From Fonsecaea monophora (Eukaryota > Ascomycota > Eurotiomycetes > Chaetothyriales > Herpotrichiellaceae), in contig NW_019173968.1 in the NCBI RefSeq assembly GCF_001642475.1, forward strand, positions 207,899 through 271,898: a DNA stretch of 64,000 nucleotides. The letters are read 5' to 3'. The first letter of the stretch is position 1, and every line of letters starts with the position of its first letter. The position numbers and the translations under genes are program-made. The notes beneath the pieces were generated by a model. It saw only the letters and a program-made list of their open reading frames with translations, searched no databases and was not told where the DNA came from. Positions 23,710 through 34,104 of this stretch are shown here, one piece after another.

Positions 23710-25062
23710 ATGAGTGGTGCTCCTGCCCAGAAATTCAAGGTCGCCGACATCTCGTTGGCGGCCTTTGGTCGTCGTGAGATCGATCTCGCAGAGATTGAGA
23801 TGCCAGGTCTGATGGCAATCAGAAAGAAGTATGCCGCCGACCAACCTCTTGCTGGTGCCCGAATTGCTGGCTGCCTCCACATGACCATCCAAACCGCCGT
23901 CCTCATCGAAACCCTCAAAGCTCTTGGGGCTGAGGTCACCTGGTCCTCCTGCAACATCTTCTCCACCCAAGATCATGCTGCCGCAGCTATTGCAGCTGGA
24001 GGCACTCCTGTCTTCGCGTGGAAGGGCGAGACTGAAGAAGAATATGAATGGTGTCTGGAGCAACAACTCAAGGCCTTTCCTTCTGGAAAGACACTAAATC
24101 TCATCCTCGACGATGGAGGTGATCTGACCGCCCTTGTCCACAACAAATACCCCGAGATGTTGAAAGACTGCTACGGTGTGTCAGAAGAGACCACAACTGG
24201 AGTTCACCACCTCTACCGCATGCTGAAGGGCAAGAAACTCTTGGTACCTGCCATCAATGTCAACGACAGCGTCACGAAATCAAAGTTCGACAACCTTTAC
24301 GGGTGCAGAGAATCCCTCGTTGACGGCATCAAACGTGCCACAGATGTTATGATCGCAGGCAAGATTGCCGTTGTGGCTGGCTACGGTGATGTTGGCAAAG
24401 GTTGCGCTCAGGCTCTCCACAGCATGGGTGCCCGTGTTCTCGTCACCGAGGTGGATCCCATCAACGCTCTCCAGGCTGCTGTCTCTGGTTACCAGGTTGT
24501 CACCATGGACGAGGTTGCTTCGCAGGGTCAGATCTTTGTTACCACCACCGGCTGCCGTGACATCATCGTCGGAAAACATTTCGAGGCGATGCGCAACGAT
24601 GCCATTGTCTGCAACATTGGCCACTTCGACATCGAAATCGATGTCGCCTGGCTGAAGAAGAACGCCAAGTCGGTCCAAAACATCAAGCCTCAGGTCGATC
24701 GCTACACGATGGCTAGTGGGCGTAACATCATCCTGCTCGCCGAGGGCCGTCTCGTCAACCTGGGCTGTGCCACCGGACACTCTTCCTTTGTCATGTCGTG
24801 CTCCTTCTCCAACCAAGTTCTGGCTCAGATCATGCTGTACAAGGCTGAAGACGAGGCATTTGGCAAGAAATACGTCGAGTTCGGAAAGACCGGCAAGAAA
24901 GAGGTTGGCGTCTACGTTCTTCCCAAGATCTTGGACGAGCAGGTCGCACTACTCCACTTGGACCATGTCAACGCCAAGTTGACCAAGTTGACTTCTGTCC
25001 AGGCAGAATACTTGGGATTGCCCGTTGAAGGTCCCTTCAAGTCTGATATCTACCGCTACTAG
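23710..25062 (+). CDS. SAH1: S-adenosyl-L-homocysteine hydrolase
   Basis: An uninterrupted reading frame of 450 residues, the normal length for the eukaryotic enzyme. It reversibly splits S-adenosylhomocysteine into adenosine and homocysteine in the cytosol, relieving product inhibition of methyltransferases. Seen in the sequence: the substrate-domain signature GCLHMTIQTAVLIETL, the active-site stretch NVNDSVTKSKFDNLYG, the NAD-binding loop VVAGYGDVGKGCAQAL, CNIGHFD, and the late LGCATGHSSFVMS. The C-terminal tail, which donates Lys and Tyr to the NAD site of the neighbouring subunit, reads FKSDIYRY; the terminal Lys and Tyr-Arg-Tyr are kept, although the middle differs from the common KPDHYRY. 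The strong codon bias and pyrimidine-rich leader suggest high expression. Confidence 0.97.
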   Translation: MSGAPAQKFKVADISLAAFGRREIDLAEIEMPGLMAIRKKYAADQPLAGARIAGCLHMTIQTAVLIETLKALGAEVTWSSCNIFSTQDHAAAAIAAGGTPVFAWKGETEEEYEWCLEQQLKAFPSGKTLNLILDDGGDLTALVHNKYPEMLKDCYGVSEETTTGVHHLYRMLKGKKLLVPAINVNDSVTKSKFDNLYGCRESLVDGIKRATDVMIAGKIAVVAGYGDVGKGCAQALHSMGARVLVTEVDPINALQAAVSGYQVVTMDEVASQGQIFVTTTGCRDIIVGKHFEAMRNDAIVCNIGHFDIEIDVAWLKKNAKSVQNIKPQVDRYTMASGRNIILLAEGRLVNLGCATGHSSFVMSCSFSNQVLAQIMLYKAEDEAFGKKYVEFGKTGKKEVGVYVLPKILDEQVALLHLDHVNAKLTKLTSVQAEYLGLPVEGPFKSDIYRY

Positions 25063-26500
25063 ACGGTTTGATGTCTGTCGAGGGTTTCCCCAATGGTTTT
25101 TGAACGGTTGCATGTGTAACGGCGTCCGAGGGGTTTGATTACATTTTTTTCGGGAGAGAAGGTTTTCTAATGCTCAACGCATAGAAATGGAGAATCCAAC
25201 GGCATGGTCCTATTATCGTCCTTGTCCAAACGGATCTTACGCACGAAACTCAACGACCCTGGGATGAGATTGATGAGGCAAGAAAAAGTTTGGGACGAGA
25301 TCAGACCCCTTTGAAATATTGGGGCATTTTCGACTCCTTTGTTTTGAGAGTGCTGGTGCGAGAAAACTAGGGGAAGGAAATCTCGGAATTGAGATCAGAC
25401 GGAGAGAGAGAAAGAGACGTCCTTCAACGGACACGCGCAGAAGCTTCATCAGCTTCTTCAACAGATAGATACCCCGAATAGATGCTCAGAGAATCAAGAG
25501 AATATGAGATGGCGGCAATGGAACGAAGGCGGCGTAGTAATTCAGCATTGTTGCCGCCACCCAGATTTTCCCTGCATTTGTATACTACACACGGAGTGTT
25601 TTGCCTGTGTAGATGTACATGTTGCTCTCCACTTTCTGAATGCCGAATGAGGTGCTGGGGACCTTCGACACTGGCCCAGATACAGGTAACGATCCGGTCA
25701 TTCTATCTACCGCGACAAGTAGGCCATCCATCTTTGTTGTTATAACTATAGTACAGCTATGGATAGGACGAGGTGTGCGACAGCCAGGTCTATCAGCCCG
25801 CCCGACGGTGGGCTGTCTTCACGAGCCATCCATCCACAGGACGGGGTACAGAGGCGGAAGTTCCGTACTCCAGTAAACGCCCTTCAGTATACACCCTCTA
25901 GGTTTTTGCCCGTATACAAACGCCGTTCTATCATATACTCGTCTTTAACGTATTTTGTCGCCTGAATCAGCTTGCTCCTCGACTGCCGGTTTTATTTTGG
26001 AATGTCTCATGCTCCTTAGCTAGCTCTTATATTCCTGACTTGAACCAATGAACGTTCATACACTCGCGCACCTGACTCGAACTAGTAGACTAGAGTACGA
26101 GTCTAACTGTTCCTAGCAGTGCTAATGCTATCCATCACTAACGGCATGCTCACTAACCTCAAGTTCAACTCGCACTTGGGTGGCACTACTTGGGCGAGGC
26201 AAACACAATGCAAGACCAGTTCAGCCCAGCGATGCGGCATTGCTGCGGTCCCTGGTCAAGGCCGGGTCATTGCATTGTATGCACGAGAGGCTGAGCGTCT
26301 ACAGAATCTCATTCGCGGACAGTGTTCCTAGTGCATTCCGAGCAGCAGTGAGCCTCACACGCTCGCGAAAGGCATGGTGGGGGGGCTGTGAAATTCTCCC
26401 ATTTTCACCCAGAGGTGCAGCCTCATTCATATACATATGTGAAGTCCTCGCCCACAGGCATCTTGAAGCAGATACGTCTCTGACCACCAATTTTGCGCCA
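25063..26500. other. 1.4 kb intergenic region downstream of SAH1
   Basis: This holds the 3' end of SAH1 and the upstream region of the frameshifted gene. The frame of the next gene is open back to 26180, so a longer N-terminus cannot be excluded. Otherwise I see nothing distinctive. Confidence 0.4.
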
Positions 26501-27799
26501 ATGTCGTCTCAAGCTTGCAGAAACCAATGGGACCTCGACCAGCCTGATTTGGAGCGACCAGGGGGACAGTCTCGAGTTGTCTCGATCGGCAGCAGATTGA
26601 TTGTCTGGTTTCGACTCCTAGCAAAGCGAGCCAGGAACGATGCACCACCCGAATACATGGATGTAACATCGCCGGACAGCGCCACACGACCGTCGACTCT
26701 GAGCATTCGTCTCAAAAATCGAAGAACAAAACTGTGTTGCTTTTTATGCATGAGGAACAGAGACGGCGCGTTTGTCATTGCTATACCCTGTCTCAAACCG
26801 ATTCAATACGGCCGATCCTTTGCCACTCGTGTAATCTTCGAAGATGATGCACAAGAACCAAATGTTGGTGATGCAGGATTGGAAGAGGCCCATACGGAGA
26901 GCGACATTGCAGACGAGACAGACGAGAGTGACGCTGCAGTTTTCGAGAGGCTACGAAAAGAATGTCTAAAGCAACAGGGTACTTGGAAGAAGTGGCTTCT
27001 ATACTACGGAATTACAAAGGTTGAAGAAGTCAAAGTGCGTTGCTGCTCAAAGGTGTTCATGATGCTTGGTCTTACTTACAGCTCTACAGTTTGAAGTTAC
27101 TGGAGTGCTCCAGAAGGACAAGGTGTTCTCAGTCATTGTGGACCTTGGGACTTGAAAAAGATCGAGGACCAGCTAGATGGCACTATCTCCATGGCCGCAA
27201 GCGTCGTTATTCATGAAGATACCTCCGGCGACATCTGTTGTGGGGACGACCACCACAGCAGTTACTGTACCGATCTAGTGGGTGCTTATGAGGACTGGAA
27301 GTGCGTCAAAGACCACATTCGCGATGCCAGGCTTCGCAAGAAGAACCTTCGAATGCTCGATATCCTAACAAAGTGTGGACGGGACCCTCAGAAGGCGAAT
27401 GGACTGCGACTCCTCGAAGGAATGGCCGGGCCGAAATGGATATACGAAGTCAAGTAAGTCTGTTACGGCTACTTGGAGGGCGGTGCCGCTTTGGGAATCT
27501 GCTAAGTCTTTTTTCTTTTTTTTGGTTATTTACAGTGGACTACACGGTGTCATGAGATCCCTTGATGATCAGCCATTTGACCGTACCAATGAGCTTGGAG
27601 GCTTAATGTACACGGTGGGATGGCAGACGGATCGGCTGAAACATGAACTGGCACCCGAGCCGCTTGGTGTTGGCTGGTGTTCGCGGTCGTGTGGCTTTGC
27701 GTCGCACTGTGGGGTGGTATGGGAGGGCATTGGAACATGCCTTTCGCGTTTGGGCAGCTCGTCGTCGCCAGTGTTGTACTTATCGCTGTTCCGCACTAG
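26501..27799 (+). pseudogene. fungal two-TM membrane protein gene interrupted by two single-base frameshifts
   Basis: The best reading uses 26501-27034, 27090-27453 and 27536-27799, with introns GTGCGT...CAG and a strong GTAAGT...pyrimidine tract...TTTACAG. Exon 2 begins in the frame FEVTGVLQKDKVFSVIVDL but must change frame near 27145-27150 (within CTTGGGAC) to continue as KKIEDQLDGTISM and later CGRDPQKANGLRLLEGMA. Exon 3 starts as GLHGVMRSLDD and must shift again near 27650 (within GCACCCGAG) to reach AAWCWLVFAVVWLCVALWGG and NMPFAFGQLVVASVVLIAVPH, two membrane segments, before a stop. Each shift fits one base missing from a four-base G or C run. I recall the conserved blocks from an uncharacterised Pezizomycotina family. 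It is either a recent pseudogene or has sequence errors; the start is uncertain (open back to 26180). Confidence 0.55.
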
Positions 27800-28391
27800 A
27801 AACAGAGCTTCCAGGGGAGATCTTCTGTGGCAAGAGGATTCTAAGAAGGCGGAGCCCGACATTCATGACGATGGCAACAAACAGGGGGTGGTCAAAGGTG
27901 TCCTTCTCCATCAAGCACCCATATTACACGACGATGATGATACAGAGAAACAGGCGAGCATCGGGTATCTCACCGATAATGCCTCTCCAGTGGCCTGCGA
28001 GTATCCTCTTTCAGATGTTGACTTGGAGCACAAGAAATATCTCTTCTGTCTTGTGGCGAGGCTGACGAGGCTGACGAGGCTGCCGTCTCAGGGCCAATCA
28101 AGCATAATCATTAACCTTAAAACCCAAACATTCATTATGATTGGTTCTGCCTTTTGCACCCAATATCCCTCGTTTGTCTGCCTACAAGTAGTACTCATCA
28201 CCACTCAGCCCAACCAGCAGATTCTCTCTGCTTGCCAGTGCCCTCTCAGAATACTTTACTTGGAAACCTCGCCACTCTTCTCACTCTGCACAATACGTCC
28301 CGACGCCACAGTTCTGATCACAGCGGTATGGTGCAAGCACAGCAAACACGCTTCAGTTAACGGGATCATCGTCTGATGCCTGACAGAGTCA
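27800..28391. other. intergenic region before the 2H-phosphoesterase gene
   Basis: A gap of 592 bp. A long open frame (27375-28376) runs through it, but this is the out-of-frame continuation of the frameshifted gene and has no family-like blocks. A short tandem repeat, three copies of GAGGCTGAC/GAGGCTGCC, lies at about 28056-28083. Confidence 0.4.
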
Positions 28392-29861
28392 ATGCGCACC
28401 AGCTTCTTTCTCCGGACGTTACGGCGTCTAATCACAGTAGAGACTGGTAGAATTGACTCTACCACTTGGACGGCTTCATCAAGGTTCGCTCGCAACATGA
28501 CTTCCACGACGCCACTGCCAAAACCTCTGTCCGAACAAGAGCACCAGCGAGATCAACCGACTCACCCAGCATCTACGCCACAGGGCTCGGCAATGCCGGA
28601 GACGATATCTCTAGAGAAGCGAGGCACAAAGTTCCCGCAAAATAACCGTCCCACGCACTTTGTCTGTTTCCCGCTTGTCAGCGACGAATCAGTCTCCCAG
28701 CTCTCCAGATCCCTGGCACACTTCAGATCGCTCACCACGCCTTTATCTTCTACAGAGCGTGGTGAAACTCCCGGGAGATGTGGCGAGGGACAGGAGCTTG
28801 ACCCTAATTCCACGGCACCAGAGCAAGCCGGGAACGAAACTCGGGGTCGAGATGCTGATCAGGCATTGAGAATCATTCCCGAGTCGGCGCATCGCCCGCC
28901 TGGGACGTTTCATTTGACTCTCGGGGTCATGCACCTCCCCAGCGCGGAGGATCTGGAAAATGCCGTGGCCGTGCTTCAGCAGATTGATTACCTGGATTTG
29001 CTCAGGCGAGCGGAGCTCGGTGGAGGAGACAAATCCGGGTGGGAGAGGGAACAGAAACGGCCAAAAAGCGAAGCCATTGACGCAGCTGGAGAAATCCGAT
29101 CGCCCTCAATAGTACAGACGCAGGAAGAAAGTCGGTCGGTCAGAGCTAAAGATGCAGACCACGAACCCGAAGAGAAGGGCAACCTGCATGAGACAGCAAA
29201 AGAAGTCGGCGCAGCACTGTCTTCACCACTCCAAACACTCCAATCTCTAACGCGAGAAATCTCTCCACCAAGCGTCTCTACGCCTTCAGCATCCTCCCCA
29301 CATGAATCTAGAGCCTCAGACACTCAGCCACCACCGATAACCATCTCCCTGACCTCCCTGGGCACGTTCCCCTCAGCCCGCTCCGCCCGGGTTTTCTACG
29401 CGCACCCTCACGACCCTACAGACCGCCTACAGAGATTCGGAAACATGGTGCGCGACATCTTCCGAGACGCGGGCCTCATCACCGAGACGCGACCTTTGGT
29501 TCTGCACGCCACGGTCGCGAATCTGATATACGTGAAGGGTAAGGGGAGAGGGAGCGGCCGGAGCGGGGGCGGGAAATGGAAAGGAAAGAGTCGAGGTGGA
29601 GACGACGGGAATGTCGACGCACGGGGGCTTTTGAGGCTGTTCAACCAGGGACGAGACGCCGTTACAGACGCTACGAGTCGTCTGGAAGGGGCAACGACAA
29701 CCCCAGAGCCTTCAGATCAGGCGGTGGCGGCGCCCTTCATCTGGGCCGAGAATATCTCGATCCGCAGCATCCGCATCTGCAAAATGGGCGCTGTACCCTC
29801 GGCCACTCCGGGCTGGGGGCTCGAGTACCCTCCCGTCGCGGAGAAGGTATTTCAAGACTGA
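28392..29861 (+). CDS. 2H-phosphoesterase, AKAP7/ASCC1-like NLS-domain protein
   Basis: A single exon of 489 residues. Two H-x-T motifs define the fold: HLTLGVMHLP (about residue 176) and HATVANLIYVKG (about 371). The conserved start TKFPQNNRPTHFVCFPL (about 79-95) and the late WAENISIRSIRICKMG match the AKAP7 nuclear-localisation-signal domain of the 2H superfamily, whose members act on cyclic or 2'-5' linked phosphates in RNA. A low-complexity insert of about 115 residues (roughly 205-320), rich in Ser, Pro and Glu, separates the two halves, and a glycine/lysine-rich stretch follows the second motif. No KH domain is seen, so it is not a full ASCC1. The first ATG (28392) gives a basic, possibly mitochondrial N-terminus (MRTSFFLRTLRRLI); a second ATG at 28497 is an alternative. 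Confidence 0.82.
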   Translation: MRTSFFLRTLRRLITVETGRIDSTTWTASSRFARNMTSTTPLPKPLSEQEHQRDQPTHPASTPQGSAMPETISLEKRGTKFPQNNRPTHFVCFPLVSDESVSQLSRSLAHFRSLTTPLSSTERGETPGRCGEGQELDPNSTAPEQAGNETRGRDADQALRIIPESAHRPPGTFHLTLGVMHLPSAEDLENAVAVLQQIDYLDLLRRAELGGGDKSGWEREQKRPKSEAIDAAGEIRSPSIVQTQEESRSVRAKDADHEPEEKGNLHETAKEVGAALSSPLQTLQSLTREISPPSVSTPSASSPHESRASDTQPPPITISLTSLGTFPSARSARVFYAHPHDPTDRLQRFGNMVRDIFRDAGLITETRPLVLHATVANLIYVKGKGRGSGRSGGGKWKGKSRGGDDGNVDARGLLRLFNQGRDAVTDATSRLEGATTTPEPSDQAVAAPFIWAENISIRSIRICKMGAVPSATPGWGLEYPPVAEKVFQD

Positions 29862-31404
29862 GATGAGACTCTAAAGTCTCTGAAGAAGACGGAGGAGAAG
29901 GAGGAGGAGGATAAGCGCGATCTACATGAATGATCAAGCCCGCCGATGAAGAAGTATGAGTCTTTCCCCACGGTAGAGTTAGTTGCTCGAGAGGAGATTC
30001 AGTCTCCGTAGGTTTAGATTAAGATGAACTCGGTTGTTCTACATTAGGTGTGGTCACATCGGGAAAAGAAGAATGGAGAGGGGACGGAAAAGGGAAGGAC
30101 CAAGGGTTCACAACCAGATTCCTACAGGGAATATACGTGTCAAACAGACTATGTTTCCCTCAGTCAGGGAACAAGCTATATGTAGATCCCATGTGGGATA
30201 AACGAGCATTACTCGGTGATCAAGAGTCGAAGCAGACATTTATTTAGGCACAAAGACGTGTACAGGTGCGTATGTATACTTTTTGGACATTTTCCCGATA
30301 CCGACTCAGAGAGCAGAAGTTGAGGACAGCTTGTCATACGTTTCAGACGTTGACTTATCGTGTATGCTCAATATGTAGAGCTCAGACGAGTTCTGCCTCA
30401 TATGCATGTGCTCCTCTATAGGTAGATAGCAACGCAGCAATGCGTATTCATTATTCATTTGTTTTTTTCGTTCCCATTGTCTTCCCTGCTCGTGATTCGT
30501 CTTGAGGCACGACACGGAGACTGGTTCTGTCTAATTGTCTGTCCGACTGATTGACTGTCTGACTGACTGGGTATCTGAACAGCGACCCTAGATACCACAA
30601 GAAAGTCGGGTTTGATTTCCAGCTGTAATCAAAAACCGACCTGATCACTGGCCCAAGTCCAACGTCCAGGTTACATTGTGTTCTTTCTCAAGCGATATCC
30701 TTTGAGAGTGACCGGTTGTGTCATTCTTCTTCCTCTCCTTCTCTACGTCCACTTTGCGTGGCGTTGGTATTCTCAAACACCCCATCGCCCTCTGCAAAAG
30801 GTGTGTGGGCGAGGTGCACAGTCGTTGGTGTTGATACCCCAAAGTCTCAGTCTCGTTCGATCTGTACCCAGGTCCAGTCTCCTGCATCAGAAAAAAGCCA
30901 GAGAACCCGTGTCCCCGTACTTGGACTTGGACTTGGCTGGAGATTGAGATGGCAGCACAACCCAAACCTAACCAGTCTGCGCGAGACACTTGAGAACAGT
31001 ATGCCTTTGCGGGGACGGGGCGATTTCGGCGGGAATTTTTTCGTGGCTCAATGGAGCGAATCCTCACGTCCCCAAACGGGGTGGGATATAACGACACTTG
31101 AAGCCCTTTTCTCCAGAATTGTGGAGGGAGCGCGACATGAACATGAACACGTCTCGTCACCGTGCAGGCCGGATGAGGTATCAGTATCGTCCCAGAAAGT
31201 GCTGGTGGAAGTAAGTGGTTATGGTCCGGTGGTTTCCTCCCAAAATCTTTCAAGGTCGAGGTAGTGAAGATTATCGATGGAGGAAGAAATCCGCAAGCCT
31301 CAGAACTACCACAGGCTCAGCGTCCCGATGGGTATCGCTCAGTAGTGACTGGATTGCGAGAATGAATGATGCGACGCCGTGGGTGCGCCAGATGCGTGCA
31401 TTTC
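29862..31404. other. 1.5 kb tail-to-tail intergenic region
   Basis: This lies between the converging 2H-phosphoesterase and DPH3 genes. Several medium open frames overlap on both strands near 30645-31264, but none has convincing composition or splice partners. A GACT/GATT-rich run (tGACTGATTGACTGTCTGACTGACT-like units) lies around 30543-30572. Confidence 0.4.
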
Positions 31405-31788
31405 TCACTTCTCTTCTTTCTCTTTCTCTTCCTCCTCCTCCTCCTTCCCTTTCCCCTTCCCGTCCCCTTCCTCCTCTTCGTCCGAACCCTCCTCTTCGTC
31501 GTCAACCAAATCCTCCAGATCAAAAATAACCCTCACCATCAAACTACAGCTCGGACAGACCGCGACATCCTCGCCCTCTCTCAGACTGCCGAGAGAAATC
31601 TCGAACCGGTCGCCACAAGGGCACGGGTAGTGGTAAATCTGCAGGGCTGGGTCGTAGGTCATGTCCTCGATCTCGATTTCGTCGTACATGTCGAGGTCTT
31701 CGGCATCTTTGGCAGAGGCACCGGAAGAGCCGGTGAGGTTGAGGGTGGTGAGCGAGGAGGCGGCGGCGGTGGTTGTGGTTGAGGGCAT
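31405..31788 (-). CDS. DPH3: diphthamide biosynthesis protein 3 (CSL zinc finger)
   Basis: A single exon of 127 residues. The CSL domain (about 35-90) starts MYDEIEIEDMTYD and has zinc ligands in YHYPCPCGDRFEI and VAVCPSCSLMVRVIFD, the C-x-C...C-x2-C set of the family. Dph3 is a cytosolic electron carrier that reduces the iron-sulfur cluster of Dph1-Dph2 in the first step of diphthamide formation on eEF2; in yeast it also supports Elongator tRNA modification. The domain is normally about 80 residues. Here it has a 30-residue threonine/alanine-rich N-terminal extension and a tail of about 35 residues made almost only of Glu, Asp, Lys and Gly. That tail is encoded by a purine tract (31405-31500) and may be low-complexity expansion. 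Confidence 0.93.
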   Translation of the reverse strand: MPSTTTTAAASSLTTLNLTGSSGASAKDAEDLDMYDEIEIEDMTYDPALQIYHYPCPCGDRFEISLGSLREGEDVAVCPSCSLMVRVIFDLEDLVDDEEEGSDEEEEGDGKGKGKEEEEEEKEKEEK

Positions 31789-32777
31789 GTTGAACAGTAA
31801 TATTGGCGAAGAGGATGGAGAGTGTAGGAAAGACAGACCAGGCGAGAAAGGTCAATGACAAGGGCGGGTTTTTAGGAGACGAGAGACGGGAGAACGAGAA
31901 CTAGACCGAGTTCTGAGGTAGTAGTTTTGCAGTTTGAGGTCTGGGAAATGTAGATAGTTTGCCTGTCTGTCCAGGCGAGCCGAGTCTGAAATGTTAGGAC
32001 TGACTATGACTAGCACTGCAGATTCTCGAAGGGATCAAGAGATCAAGAGATACCGCAGCCGGCCTATGGGCTGCTTGCTAGAAGATAGGTAGTTAAGGTA
32101 GGTAGTTGGATACGACACACCTGCGAGGAAAGAATCTGGTGCTTTCGAGTGAATCGCCACAATCAGTCACTCACCATCCGACCCAAAAAAAGTACAGCGC
32201 AAAAGGCTGCGGGGAATGAAAAAATTGCGGGGAAAGTATTTTGCAAGTGCACAAACGAAGATGTGGGTCACGAAATCTCTATCAAAAAAGATTGTGGAAG
32301 AAACGAGGTAGGTTCGTTTGCAAGGCAATGTCAATGCCGATGCCGTTTTTTCCCCCCCATTCACTCGCCTAGGTTATTTCGAAAAAGAGACTTCATTCTT
32401 CACAACCAATCATCCATCCATCCGTGGCATGGCGTGCGTGCATGCAAACGAGATTTCTGGGAAAAGCTTTCTCCCTGCCAGAAGTACGTCCGCGAATCCC
32501 TTCTCTGCAAGGTCGAATTCGCATGCACACTCGGAGCCATGCTCAAGGCTTTTTGACAGAGGTTCCCATTTCAGATCAGGTAAATTAGGACTAGACCCAT
32601 TGCAAAGAGCCTAAAAAGTCCGTGGTCATCATCTGCAGCATATTCTCCTCAACTTTTCCTTTTCGCCGCTCAAGAAACTTTAATACCCATGTCGTGAACA
32701 CGCGGCGCATGCGATCCATGCCCCAACACAAACCTGTCGTGTCAACCATCGTGTCAAGAAGTCCCAGCAGACCTCCT
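31789..32777. other. intergenic region, DPH3 promoter and L15 3' flank
   Basis: About 990 bp. GGTAGGTAG-type repeats occur near 32085-32108 and an AT-rich purine run near 32186-32300. No coding region is supported. Confidence 0.4.
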
Positions 32778-33749
32778 TCAGCGGTATCTCCAGAGCGAGA
32801 GCGTGTTGTGTCTCTTCCATGTCTTTCTGCGTCCCGAAGTGGTCTTGGTGTACCCGTGTCCCTTGCCCAAACCGCGAGATTTCTTGCCGGTGGCGGTGAG
32901 ACCTCGGGATTCGCGGTGCTAGTTTCCCCCAAAAGTCAGCCGACAACAGTCATTGAACGGGACGAATGTCCCCATCAAGGGAAGAGATATGTAAGAGTCA
33001 CTCACCTTGTGAACGGCGTTCACAATCCAGTTGATCCGGGGGTCACGGCGGATGGCCTTGTGGCTAGGGTCCACGAGAATGACTTCGTAGTACTTGTAGG
33101 TCGAGTCCTGGTTGATCCAGTACGAGTTGAGGACGCGGAGGTTGGCGCAGCGGCGACCGACTCGCTCTTCGGCCGTGGAGCGCAGGGATCGTTGGTACTT
33201 GAGTTGGTTCACACCCTGGTTGGTGGGTTTGCCTACATGATTGATGTCCTTGCGTCAGAATTTGCTGCTCTCCGAAAACGATTGCATGATCCTGGCTCTG
33301 CAGAACCTGGACGGTAGGCTCTTCACTCACCATATGTAGCACCCTTGGGCACTGGCCGCTTGCGACCACCGCGGCGCACACGAATGCGGTAGATGACATA
33401 GCCTTGCTTGGCCTTGTATCCCAATCGACGGGCCTTGTCAGGTCGAGAAGGACGGGAGGCGCGGTGGATGACATTCAATTGTCGGAGCTATATTTTGCAC
33501 TCTCAGCTCACATGTTCAACGAGTGTATAGCAAGACACATCTCTGAAATGAGATTGTGCCACAAGAGAATGGAAAACAGCCCAAAGAGGTCGGTGGTGTA
33601 TCCTTTTTTTTCCTACCCAAGACCTCTTGTCTGTTCCATTGTCATCTCGGGGAGTCTCTTACCTCCCAGCAGCGGACTCGGAGAAGGAATCGAAGGACAT
33701 CGGACTGCTTCTTCTTCTGAAGTTCTTCGACGTATTTGAGGGCACCCAT
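32778..33749 (-). CDS. RPL15: 60S ribosomal protein L15 (eL15)
   Basis: Four exons: 33749-33663, 33487-33331, 33232-33006 and 32918-32778, giving 203 residues, the family length. Introns are 175, 98 and 87 nt, with GTAAGA or GTGAGT donors. The protein begins MGALKYVEELQKKKQSDVL, continues NVIHRASRPSRPDKARRLGY, RIRVRRGGRKRPVPKGATYG and TNQGVNQLKYQRSLRSTAEE, and ends WKRHNTLSLWRYR, so it can be traced along its whole length. eL15 is a core protein of the large ribosomal subunit near the exit tunnel. The residue at the first splice is Leu (WE-LRQLN) where a Tyr is common. Many introns in a short gene is normal for fungal ribosomal-protein genes. The frame is open upstream of the ATG (to 33872), but those residues do not belong to the family. 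Confidence 0.96.
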
Positions 33750-34104
33750 CTGAGAGTATTCGTTAGCTATTGATATCGCTGACCATGGACAATCTATTAC
33801 CTTGACTGTTGCGCCTTGCAAAGGGACGGTTGTGGTAAAAAAGAGACCGGCTGGAAATTGAGAATTGAGCACGAGGTCCTAGTTCGGCTCTCATTTTCGA
33901 CGGCAAAGTTTCGTGCGCAGGCTTGGCAAAGCTGTAATCTTGGCATTCACATCCGCCAATCAGTGGTCGACTTCGGTACTCACCCTAGTACCATCACTTC
34001 CTCCATGTACGATGCCATACAAGCAACTGTGCTCTTTGATAATTACATACTTGCTAGGTAATTGCTGGTAGACCTTCGTACCACAGTAGTCACAAGATGC
34101 AGAA
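33750..34104. other. short promoter region of RPL15
   Basis: Only 355 bp separate the L15 start from the stop of the next minus-strand gene, so the L15 promoter must lie here or overlap that gene's 3' end. No known ribosomal-protein promoter box was recognised by eye. Confidence 0.4.

Noticed and set aside
27375..28376. 333-residue plus-strand open frame
   Set aside because: Its first part is intron and its later part runs out of frame with the conserved membrane segments; the long extent is fortuitous.
30645..31264. Overlapping open frames of about 180-200 residues on both strands
   Set aside because: Neither has a known motif or splice sites, and they mutually overlap in a tail-to-tail intergenic region.
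33750..33872. N-terminal extension of L15 in the open frame upstream
   Set aside because: The family starts exactly at MGALKYVEEL, so the upstream residues are untranslated leader.
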